Shown here: positions 1-6,168 of the stretch, in pieces
Numbering within the stretch: position 1 is the first letter of the stretch
How the letters are laid out: each line of letters opens with the position of its first letter
Assembly: GCA_031284665.1 (NCBI GenBank)
Contig: JAITXR010000080.1
Span: 1 to 7,972, forward strand
Source of the DNA: Paludibacter sp.
GTDB lineage: Bacteria; Bacteroidota; Bacteroidia; Bacteroidales; Paludibacteraceae
Reading direction: 5' to 3'
DNA: 7,972 nt
The notes under the pieces: generated by a model
Told to the model about the DNA's origin: nothing
Seen by the model: only the letters and a program-made list of their open reading frames with translations
The model's database searches: none
Program-made: the position numbers and the translations under genes

Positions 1-45
1 GTATTTTTGTAATTCGTTAAAAACCAATATATTGTATTTCGTCGT

Positions 46-130
46 GTCTTCTTGTCTTATTGCCGTTCTGTTCACATAAAAGAGCGCTTGCGCTTAATAA
101 ATAAACAAGAAGACAGAAAGGCAGAAAGAC
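46..130. repeat. Concentric inverted repeat built from 8-nt-period units around a short palindrome
   Basis: The left arm (46-77) reads as degenerate 8-nt units GTCTTCTT, GTCTTATT, GCCGTTCT, GTTCACAT. The right arm, read on the minus strand (130 down to 99), is GTCTTTCT, GCCTTTCT, GTCTTCTT, GTTTATTT. The arms are therefore inverted copies of the same pyrimidine-rich tandem repeat. A perfect 11-bp inverted match lies inside them (45-55 with 105-115, TGTCTTCTTGT/ACAAGAAGACA). At the centre is the near-perfect palindrome AGCGC-TT-GCGCT (83-94), whose midpoint (88.5) coincides with that of the whole element (88). It is intergenic and non-coding. It could be a dispersed genomic repeat, a protein-binding site or a structured RNA end; nothing here decides between these. 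Confidence 0.6.
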
Positions 131-201
131 ATTTTTTCTATTTACGTCATTTCTTTTTATTTAATTTTTTTTTATTTTCTACTCGCTAATCGTCTTGCCG
201 C

Positions 202-290
202 TTGGTTTACCAAGAATGACGGGCTGATCTTGTTATTCCCGTCATTGCGAGGTATTTCCGACGTGTCCCGACTTGTCGTGGAAGCAATCC
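202..290. repeat. GTCATTGCGAGG...GAAGCAATCC-type palindromic intergenic repeat
   Basis: The stretch from GTCATTGCGAGG (241-252) to GAAGCAATCC (281-290) carries the two ends of an intergenic motif that I recall recurring in many bacterial genomes. That identification is from memory. Directly visible is nested self-complementarity: ATTGC 244-248 with GCAAT 284-288, TTCC 256-259 with GGAA 280-283, and GAC 260-262 with GTC 275-277. Immediately to the left, AATGACGGG (215-223) is perfectly complementary to CCCGTCATT (238-246), giving a competing 9-bp stem with a 14-nt loop. A third small hairpin, TTGGT-TT-ACCAA, sits at 202-213. No reading frame crosses it. A REP- or MITE-like dispersed element is the likeliest class. 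Confidence 0.6.
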
Positions 291-429
291 AGAGAAAATT
301 TATTAATTTTAGGTGAAACATTGAGTTATCATTTTATAATATATAGTTTATAGTTATTGTCCTGACAAGGGTTGAAAATTTACTATTTATTTTATACCAT
401 CATTTCATAATTGGTAGAAAAAAACTGAA

Positions 430-1020
430 TTATGACCTTCTTTTTTTATTGTTACTATTATTTTTTTGCAGCACATCCTTGCTTTCGACGAGTTTGAGAT
501 TGTCTTCGGAAATATCGATTTTACCATGAGAGAGTTCGCGCAGGTCGTCAAAAATTTTGCGGTCGTCCACCACTTCCTTATTCCAAGTGAGGAAACATTT
601 TTTCATCTGATTTGCCATCAACAAAATAAGTTCCATTTTCTCGTCGCCATCAGGATATTCACTCACTTTGGCAATCATTTCTTGCAAGGTACTTCCATAG
701 TGCATATATCTGATTTTGGAGTTTTGATATGGTATCTTTTTTGGTGATGTAAAAAGGTTTTCCTGCTGAATTACTTCGTAAGGAAAATCAATGTCTAACT
801 TGAAATTCGACATTATTGCTAAATGATCCCACAGTTTGTGCTTAAAATCGCTCACATCGCGCAGGTAAGGAAACAGGTTTCCCATAGTGTTGATTATTGA
901 TTTTACGCAAAGGGTACGTTCGTCGCGGTCGTCAATAGTAATGGCATGTTCTACCATTTGCTGTATATTGCGCCCATATTCGGGCATTATCAGTTTTTCT
1001 TTCAATGTTGGATAATCCAT
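430..1020 (-). CDS. DUF4290 domain-containing protein
   Basis: This 196-residue protein matches the DUF4290 family, which has no established function and is essentially restricted to Bacteroidota. The family hallmark near the N-terminus is clear: MPEYGRNIQ at residues 12-20, followed by a charged helix with TIDDRDER (28-35). The body is mostly charged and predicted helical, with a second conserved-looking block around residues 103-120 (IRYMHYG). The tail (186-196) is a low-complexity N/K/R-rich stretch that is probably disordered. There is no signal peptide or membrane segment, so it should be cytoplasmic. It starts 44 nt after the nuclease-fold gene and has no visible promoter of its own, so read-through is plausible. 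From memory, relatives often lie near murA and rimM; no such gene follows within this window. Family assignment is confident; function is unknown. Confidence 0.9.
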   Translation of the reverse strand: MDYPTLKEKLIMPEYGRNIQQMVEHAITIDDRDERTLCVKSIINTMGNLFPYLRDVSDFKHKLWDHLAIMSNFKLDIDFPYEVIQQENLFTSPKKIPYQNSKIRYMHYGSTLQEMIAKVSEYPDGDEKMELILLMANQMKKCFLTWNKEVVDDRKIFDDLRELSHGKIDISEDNLKLVESKDVLQKNNSNNKKRRS

Positions 1021-1064
1021 AAATAAGTAGTGTTAAGTTAAAAATTTGTAATTAAAAAAGAATA

Positions 1065-2165
1065 TTATTTTTTTTGTTTGATAAGATAGACAAGGGTAGG
1101 GAGGTGGTCGCTGTAGCCGTCGAGCCAAGCACCGCCGGCATGAGTGCGCAGTGGCGTACCTTTATATGCGCCTTCCTGTTGAAAAAGAAAATCTTCGCGC
1201 ACTATTTCGGATTTCCAAAAACGCAGTTTATCATTATCGCTGCCGAGCAATTGATGTGATAGCATTATTTGGTCGAACAAGTTCCAGCGATTGTTGTACA
1301 CCAGCGAGCCGGTGCCACTTTCGTGAGTTTTCCAAAACACATTGTAGAGTTGGTCGGGTGCGACTTCGTTTTTATCTTTTTTGGCGTTCATAATTTTTGA
1401 GCAACTTTCGTTAAATGGGTCATCGTTTAAGTCGCCCATCACAATTATGCGGGCTTGACTGTCGGTTTTTAACAGTGAATCGACAATGGAACGTGTCAAT
1501 TTGGCAGCCGCAATGCGTAGTGGCTCCGATTGTTTTTCGCCTCCGGTGCGCGATGGCCAGTGATTGACAATGATATGGATTTTTTCGTTCTGCAAATATC
1601 CCGAAACTAACAGTTGGTCGCGAGTGAGGAAAGTGGAATCTGGCGCATCGCTGTATTGCGTTTCGTTCAAAAATTGTTTGCCCAAAAAGAACGATTTACT
1701 GCTCGAAACCGTGAAATAGCGCGGGTTATAGAGTAATCCCACATCTACGCCGCGTCGGTCGGGACTGTCGTAATGTACAATTTCATAATGTCGGTCGGCA
1801 ATGGCAGGCTCTTTTACTAAATCTTCGAGTACACCGCGATTTTCAACTTCCGAAACCCCGAGAATAACCGCTCCTACCGATGAATGAGTTTTACCTATTA
1901 CCGAAATTGCCTGCGCCATGTGGCGAAGTTTTGAAGTGTATTTGCGTGTATTCCATTTGTTTGCGCCATTTGGCAGATATTCTTCATCGCGGTTGGGCTG
2001 GTCAATTGTGTCGAACAAATTTTCGAGATTGTAAAAGGCAACGCACGATACATTTGCATTTATTGATTGTGTATTGTCTTGTTTTGCAGTAGATTTGTTC
2101 AGCGAACAAGATAGTGCTACTACTATAACTGCTGCAATAGTAATGAATTTATTAATTTTTAACAT
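1065..2165 (-). CDS. Exported endonuclease/exonuclease/phosphatase-family protein, probable lipoprotein
   Basis: This 366-residue protein has the endonuclease/exonuclease/phosphatase (EEP, DNase I-like) fold, which hydrolyses phosphodiester or phosphomonoester bonds using divalent metal. The catalytic blocks appear in order: YNLENLFD (residues 45-52, metal-ligand Asn), SEVEN (105-109, metal-binding Glu106), PDRRGVDVGLLYN (135-147), VNHWPSR (200-206, catalytic His202), GDLNDDP (244-250, Asp245/Asn247) and YSDHLP (351-356, Asp353-His354). All key residues are present, so it should be active. The N-terminus has a Lys-rich start, a hydrophobic stretch (8-18) and Cys20 in VALSC, a relaxed lipobox, so export and lipid anchoring are likely. 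The substrate cannot be told: extracellular DNA, nucleotides and phospho-compounds are all possible for this subgroup. It follows a 185-nt spacer and precedes the DUF4290 gene by 44 nt. Confidence 0.88.
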   Translation of the reverse strand: MLKINKFITIAAVIVVALSCSLNKSTAKQDNTQSINANVSCVAFYNLENLFDTIDQPNRDEEYLPNGANKWNTRKYTSKLRHMAQAISVIGKTHSSVGAVILGVSEVENRGVLEDLVKEPAIADRHYEIVHYDSPDRRGVDVGLLYNPRYFTVSSSKSFFLGKQFLNETQYSDAPDSTFLTRDQLLVSGYLQNEKIHIIVNHWPSRTGGEKQSEPLRIAAAKLTRSIVDSLLKTDSQARIIVMGDLNDDPFNESCSKIMNAKKDKNEVAPDQLYNVFWKTHESGTGSLVYNNRWNLFDQIMLSHQLLGSDNDKLRFWKSEIVREDFLFQQEGAYKGTPLRTHAGGAWLDGYSDHLPTLVYLIKQKK

Positions 2166-2323
2166 AATGATAAGGTTTTAAGATTAGATTAATTAATTAT
2201 CGTTTTATATTTTTTGTTCACCTAAATAGTTGCAATCCGGGAACTGTTCTAAGTAATGAGAATAAAATAATGTTACCTTACAGGTTTTGTAAATGATTGA
2301 AAAATTGCATCTTGTGTTATTTT

Positions 2324-2344
2324 ACATTATACATTTTACATTAC
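2324..2344. repeat. Three tandem 7-nt ACATTnn units
   Basis: Three contiguous heptamers, ACATTAT, ACATTTT and ACATTAC, lie 6 nt beyond the stop codon of the thioesterase gene, in the 185-nt spacer before the nuclease-fold gene. The rest of that spacer (2166-2323) is AT-rich, and I see neither a convincing promoter nor a hairpin terminator in it. The repeat may be simple-sequence drift. Confidence 0.4.
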
Positions 2345-2350
2345 TTAATT

Positions 2351-3091
2351 TTATATTTCTTCAAAGATAATTCGTGCACGGCATGCCGTTTGTCCTTCCT
2401 TTTTTATTTCAAAGCGAAAATCATCGCTAATATTTTCGGTAAAATGAATACTCACAAGTTCGTTGAACAGGATTTCGTGCATATAATTAATTTCAAATCG
2501 TTTGATTTTTTTTGTTTTATAAGTGTCGAGCGAAAAACAATCGCTAACCCAAGTTACATAATGTGCGCTGTTTGTGTGTCCGTTGATGTCGATATGGCTA
2601 TATTTTGTTTTGAACGAATCGACAGCGGGCGTGTCCACAGCATCAATTTTGAGTGGCTTGTCCATTGGCAGCGAAATGCCTGTAGCAAAATCACGAATAC
2701 CTTCGAGTTCTTCCAAGTACTTCGGTCTTCGCGTAGTAATGTCTATCATTGTCCAAATAGAGACCGCCATTCCGATAATTTGATTTTCGGCGTTAGTAAT
2801 TCTGAAATTTCGTGTTGTTGAAATTTTTCCAACATCTTCGACCCATGTTTCGACTTGTATATCTTCGTACTGCTGCGGAAATTCATTCATTTCGACAGCC
2901 AACCTGAGCAGCACCCACGAACTGTTAATTTGGTTTAGGTTGCGCATTCCGAAACCATTAGTATCGGCATTGTCTCCGGCGGTAGTGAGCAAAATATCGA
3001 TAATAGCAGCCAACGATGCTTTGCTTTGAAAATCAACATATTGCGGCTCAATTCTGAAATTGTATTTGTATGTTTTACTTGCTTGACTCAT
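2351..3091 (-). CDS. Acyl-ACP thioesterase
   Basis: This 246-residue cytoplasmic protein is a double hot-dog acyl-ACP thioesterase of the FatA/FatB type. It releases free fatty acids from acyl carrier protein and so ends fatty-acid synthesis. The first hot-dog covers roughly residues 8-125, with the conserved WVLLRLAVEM strand (59-68) and the ETWVEDVGKISTTRNF block (81-96). The second holds the catalytic signature DINGHTNSAHYVTW (168-181), giving Asp168, Asn170 and His172 in the D-x-N-x-H arrangement. Downstream, INYMHEILFNE (201-211) aligns with the plant block that carries adjacent Glu and Cys; here Glu206 is kept and the Cys position is Ile207. Length fits bacterial members, which lack the plant transit peptide. 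It lies 53 nt after sanA. Chain-length preference cannot be read from sequence. Confidence 0.92.
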   Translation of the reverse strand: MSQASKTYKYNFRIEPQYVDFQSKASLAAIIDILLTTAGDNADTNGFGMRNLNQINSSWVLLRLAVEMNEFPQQYEDIQVETWVEDVGKISTTRNFRITNAENQIIGMAVSIWTMIDITTRRPKYLEELEGIRDFATGISLPMDKPLKIDAVDTPAVDSFKTKYSHIDINGHTNSAHYVTWVSDCFSLDTYKTKKIKRFEINYMHEILFNELVSIHFTENISDDFRFEIKKEGQTACRARIIFEEI

Positions 3092-3144
3092 TAAAATATT
3101 ATTTTATTACTTTATGTTAGTGTGGTTTGTAGTTATTTTTTCTT

Positions 3145-3783
3145 TTATTCAATCATAATTTTTTCGCCCAGAAACTTAGGACTTTTGTTTGTAAAAATAT
3201 CAACGAAAACTTTTACACGAGCAAATTTCTCTCTTACTTTTGTCAAAAAGCCGTTGTATGCTCTCACGTCTTTTGCATCGTAAGCAACTGCATTTAAGCC
3301 AAAATGTTTTGCGATATAAACAGCACGCCGATTGTGAAAATCTTGCGAAATAACGGTAAAATTGTTTTGCCCAAAAATTTTATTTAGTCGAATTACCGAG
3401 TCATAAGTGCGAAAACCTGCGTAATCTAAAAAAATACGCTCTTCGGGAACGCCATTTTCCATCAGTTCGGTTTGCATATCCAACGGCTCGTTGTAACTTT
3501 TACGGCTGTTGTCGCCGCTGACAACGATAAAATCAATCTTCCCTGCATTGTACAACTCAACGGCAGCCGTAATTCTGTTCGCAAAAAAGTCGTTTATCTT
3601 GCCCGATTTCAAATATTTGGAACTCCCCAAAAGCAACCCGACTTTGTTATACGGAATTTCGGACACATTGTTGTAAATCAATTTATTGCTCGATTTTTCT
3701 ATTGTCAAATCAGCAAAAATCACAGCCGCAATCATTAAAATTATGATTGTTAGCAGGTAATATTTTAGTTTTTTTAGTTTCAT
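3145..3783 (-). CDS. sanA: SanA-like DUF218 envelope protein (ElyC/SanA/YdcF family)
   Basis: This 212-residue protein is a close match in pattern to SanA, the DUF218-family inner-membrane protein whose loss or overexpression in enterobacteria alters vancomycin sensitivity and outer-membrane barrier function. The biochemical reaction is not established. One N-terminal membrane segment (about residues 7-24) follows a Lys-rich start, placing the domain in the periplasm. The DUF218 blocks are all present: GLLLGSSKY (49-57), ELYNAGKIDFIVVSGDN (76-92), YNEP (97-100), DYAGFRTYDS (120-129) and SQDFHNRRA (146-154), then PKFLGE near the C-terminus (202-207). The start codon overlaps the TGA of the upstream small frame as ATGA, which fixes the start and suggests translational coupling. 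Its base composition (27/60 G+C at 3481-3540) is nearer to the host genes than to the restriction-modification pair. Confidence 0.9.
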   Translation of the reverse strand: MKLKKLKYYLLTIIILMIAAVIFADLTIEKSSNKLIYNNVSEIPYNKVGLLLGSSKYLKSGKINDFFANRITAAVELYNAGKIDFIVVSGDNSRKSYNEPLDMQTELMENGVPEERIFLDYAGFRTYDSVIRLNKIFGQNNFTVISQDFHNRRAVYIAKHFGLNAVAYDAKDVRAYNGFLTKVREKFARVKVFVDIFTNKSPKFLGEKIMIE

Positions 3784-3964
3784 TTTTTTAATCGTTCAAT
3801 TTCTTGTTTGATTTCGGTGATTACTTCTTTGTTGGCAATTTTTCCATCTAAACTGAAAACGATAAAAACTTTTCCACCGAAATTTTCTCGTGAAGGCGTT
3901 CGCCCAATGCTTGAATAATTTCAGGACGTTGTTTTACCAAATTATGTATTTTCGAGTCATTCAT
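3780..3964 (-). pseudogene. Small hypothetical gene (~61 aa) interrupted by a single-base deletion
   Basis: The ATG at 3964-3962 overlaps the methyltransferase stop as ATGA and opens a frame that stops after 38 codons (stop at 3850-3848; product ends HEKISVEKFLSFSV). A second frame picks up at the same place and runs to a TGA at 3782-3780 that overlaps the sanA start, again as ATGA. Its product reads NFGGKVFIVFSLDGKIANKE, then VITEIKQEIERLKK. Adding one A to the A4 run (3886-3883) joins the two into one 61-codon frame that exactly fills the space between the ATGA junctions. The restored protein would have a helical N-half (KIHNLVKQRPEIIQALGERL), a short beta strand (KVFIVFSLDGK) and a charged helix. 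I recognise no family. It may be a decayed gene, a sequencing or assembly indel in a homopolymer, or less likely a frameshifting site. Confidence 0.6.
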
Positions 3965-5454
3965 ACTTCAATTTCAAAATTTTCAATAATCTTTTTATTA
4001 TATGCCTTCCAACCGCCGCGAAAATCACGACTTGACATTGCAACAAATTTTTCCATTCTTTTAGAGTTTAACTGCCGTATCAGTTTTTTTGCATCACCTT
4101 TAAATTTTATGCAATAACCTGAATAAAAGGTACATTCAGGTTTGTTGTAAAAAATAAAATTCGGTTTGTCATTCATCGGCGAAAAAATAATTTTTTCACC
4201 AAAACTCGTGTCTAATCCTTGACTTCTGCCAAAAGCATACCACGCTACAGAATTAGGCGCACCATTGTCGCGTCTATCTAATTCCGGCTTAACAGACAGC
4301 AAATAATCGTAGGCAAAAGGGAATTTTGCTTTTAATTCTTTTTCAGAAATTATCGTGTTTTTGCCTTTAATTTGTTGGTATGGAAATAAAACATATTCTA
4401 CTATTTCTTGCTCGGGATTTTTTAGTTTTGAGCCCTTGATAATTGGTTTTAATATTGATCTTTCAATTTTTATTTTTCCTTTTAATTTTGTATTTGCCCA
4501 AACCAAATTTTCATCAATTTCTTCTATTGGAAAAATATATACGCTATCGCAAAGTGTTGTAATTCCAACGTGAATATTGCAAATTTCTTTTAATTTTTTC
4601 CCATTGATTATTTCTGTTTCATCTGTGGAAAGTTGCCAAAAAGGCTCTTTTAATTCAGAAAAGTCAAAAGTTTTTTCTTCAAAAGTTTTTTCTGTTATTG
4701 CTTTCTGAAATTTGAAATTTTTGTTATTTTTTGTGTTAAAAATAGTTATTGCTGAATAAGTTGTTGCATTGTTAAATAATTGAATATCACCGTAATTTGT
4801 AATTTGCAGAATGTTTTTATTTACAGAAAAATACTGCCTCAATTGTCGTGCTGTTTCAGTAAATAAAAATGTATTTGGCGTAATCAAACCACAAATTCCA
4901 TTTTTTTCTAATAAATTGATACACAATTCATAAAAAGCAATGTAAATATCAGTTGAACCGCTTTTGCAAAAATCATAATTATTTTGAATGTATTGTCGCT
5001 GTACAATATCCAAATGTTGAATACGAATATATGGCGGGTTTCCTACAATAAAATCGAATTTTTGAAAATCTGTATTTACAGCGAATAAATCTGGTTTTTC
5101 ATATTTTTTTATAGAATCTGTTACGGAAATTTTCCATTGAATATCAATATTTTTATTTTTTATCAAATTATTTAAATTTTCACGACATTCAATTATTGCA
5201 AATTCATCAATATCCCAACCATAAATACACTCCAAATTGGCTTTTAAATCTTTTTCGTCAGAGACCTCAATTATTCTTTTTGCAACTTCTACCAGAAAAC
5301 GCCCATCGCCACAAGCAGGGTCAATAATTTTTTTGCCCAAAATTGCAGACGAGTTAAACCCAATGTCATCAAGAATTTTGCACACAATAAAATTGGGCGT
5401 ATAAACTTGTCCAAATAATTTCTCTTGTGAATATGATTTTGCTAAACTTGCCAT
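3961..5454 (-). CDS. Type II DNA N6-adenine methyltransferase, gamma class (TaqI-like)
   Basis: This 497-residue enzyme should transfer methyl from S-adenosylmethionine to adenine N6 in a specific DNA sequence, protecting host DNA from the adjacent endonuclease. Motifs run in gamma-class order: motif X GQVYTPNFIV (residues 15-24), AdoMet-binding motif I DPACGDGRF (45-53), an acidic residue after strand 2 (GWDID, 79-83), catalytic motif IV NPPYIR (139-144), and the motif VI-VIII region (GLITPNTFLFT, 189-199). The C-terminal part (about 285-497) looks like a TaqI-type target-recognition domain, with GITTLCDSVYIF (298-309), WYAFGRSQG (405-413) and SSRDFRGGWKAY (474-485). There is no nuclease domain, so it is a stand-alone methyltransferase. 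It follows the endonuclease with a TAATG junction and is very AT-rich (11/60 G+C at 4681-4740), suggesting recent transfer. Recognition sequence unknown. Confidence 0.93.
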   Translation of the reverse strand: MASLAKSYSQEKLFGQVYTPNFIVCKILDDIGFNSSAILGKKIIDPACGDGRFLVEVAKRIIEVSDEKDLKANLECIYGWDIDEFAIIECRENLNNLIKNKNIDIQWKISVTDSIKKYEKPDLFAVNTDFQKFDFIVGNPPYIRIQHLDIVQRQYIQNNYDFCKSGSTDIYIAFYELCINLLEKNGICGLITPNTFLFTETARQLRQYFSVNKNILQITNYGDIQLFNNATTYSAITIFNTKNNKNFKFQKAITEKTFEEKTFDFSELKEPFWQLSTDETEIINGKKLKEICNIHVGITTLCDSVYIFPIEEIDENLVWANTKLKGKIKIERSILKPIIKGSKLKNPEQEIVEYVLFPYQQIKGKNTIISEKELKAKFPFAYDYLLSVKPELDRRDNGAPNSVAWYAFGRSQGLDTSFGEKIIFSPMNDKPNFIFYNKPECTFYSGYCIKFKGDAKKLIRQLNSKRMEKFVAMSSRDFRGGWKAYNKKIIENFEIEV

Positions 5455-6137
5455 TACTTTTTGATTTTTAGGTAATCTTTGTATGCGTTAATTTCATTAA
5501 AAAATGTACTCATTGATAATTTATTTTGTAATAGTTGTGCTATTTCACGCGAAAAAGATTGTAAATCATTTGCACAAATTGTATTGTCTTGATTTATATC
5601 AATCACAAAAAAGCCCATTGTAAAAGGTTTATGCGGGTTTTGAATATCAAAAACCAGATTTACATATTTTTGAATATCATTGTCTTTGATAATTTCGTAT
5701 TTTGTAATATTTCCTTGTTTATCGAAATATGGCAGTTTTTGAGGCAAGACAATAATATGTGCATAAGGCACATCTATTCGTTGAATATTAGCAGTCTCTC
5801 CCATCATTCCTTCAAAGTAATTGTAAGCATTTTGTTTATAATTAGAAGAAACAAATTTTACTCCAACACAAAAAATTGGAACATTGTCTTTTGTAACTGT
5901 AATATCAATGTTTTTGTCATTATATTTACCCGTAATCTTTTTTTCTTTAGAGGTGTCGCCTGCGTTTTTATCTCCATAATAATGTACTTCATATTCTTTT
6001 CCCCAAATATCAAGCAAGACATCTGCTAAATATTTGTGCAAAGGTTTGAGCTTTTCCGGACTTTGTGGCCCGTGTTCTCTATACATTTTGAACGATTGTT
6101 CAATGACTTTTATAAATTGTTGCTCTTTGTAAATCAT
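5454..6137 (-). CDS. Putative type II restriction endonuclease (PD-(D/E)XK-like)
   Basis: This 227-residue protein is probably the restriction partner of the methyltransferase that follows it through a TAATG junction. A nuclease-like core is visible: NIDITV (residues 77-81, Asp78), then a short turn and a strand ending in VGVK (91-94, Lys94). This resembles the metal-binding hairpin of PD-(D/E)XK enzymes. The usual acidic residue two before the lysine is Gly92. A candidate replacement follows on the next helix, NYFEGMMGETANIQR (106-120), with Glu109 and Glu114. The block around SSNYKQNAYNYFEG looks strongly constrained. The N-terminus (1-45) is helical, and there is no signal peptide. The gene starts 31 nt after ettA, with an A-rich leader and no Shine-Dalgarno. 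It is AT-rich (17/60 G+C at 5701-5760). No controller gene is present. Role is inferred from context and motif; the named family is uncertain. Confidence 0.75.
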   Translation of the reverse strand: MIYKEQQFIKVIEQSFKMYREHGPQSPEKLKPLHKYLADVLLDIWGKEYEVHYYGDKNAGDTSKEKKITGKYNDKNIDITVTKDNVPIFCVGVKFVSSNYKQNAYNYFEGMMGETANIQRIDVPYAHIIVLPQKLPYFDKQGNITKYEIIKDNDIQKYVNLVFDIQNPHKPFTMGFFVIDINQDNTICANDLQSFSREIAQLLQNKLSMSTFFNEINAYKDYLKIKK

Positions 6138-6168
6138 AGTTTTGCTTTTGAATAATTGGGTATTTTCA

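Larger units (their letters stand above)
1..429. other. Gene-free region downstream of the DUF4290 gene
   Basis: This is the stretch between the window edge and the stop codon of the DUF4290 gene, and I find no credible coding sequence in it on either strand. It holds two palindromic elements, listed separately (46-130 and 202-290), separated by a very T-rich stretch at 131-179. From about 291 to 429 it is plain AT-rich spacer. A 5-bp inverted repeat at 395-399/412-416 (TACCA/TGGTA) is too weak and lacks a U-tract in the direction of transcription, so I do not call it a terminator. Confidence 0.7.

Noticed and set aside
46..130. CRISPR-like array of short repeats
   Set aside because: The units are 8 nt, contiguous without spacers, degenerate and inverted in the second half; there are no cas genes.
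395..416. Rho-independent terminator after the DUF4290 gene
   Set aside because: The stem is only 5 bp, mostly A/T, with a 12-nt loop, and is not followed by a U-tract on the transcribed strand.
2297..2821. 174-codon plus-strand open frame
   Set aside because: It lies opposite the thioesterase gene, is rich in Cys/Phe/Ser as expected of a shadow frame, and matches nothing.
3870..3895. Programmed -1 frameshift in the small gene
   Set aside because: No X-XXY-YYZ slippery heptamer lies in the correct frame (codons are GAG AAA ATT TCG) and no strong downstream hairpin is evident; a lost A in an A-run is simpler.
3961..5454. Bifunctional type IIG (Eco57I-like) enzyme
   Set aside because: The protein is only 497 residues, starts directly with motif X and has no N-terminal PD-(D/E)XK nuclease domain; the nuclease is a separate gene.
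5589..6029. 146-codon plus-strand open frame
   Set aside because: It is antisense to the endonuclease gene; the Ile/Phe/Asn-rich translation reflects AT-rich complementary codons rather than a membrane protein.
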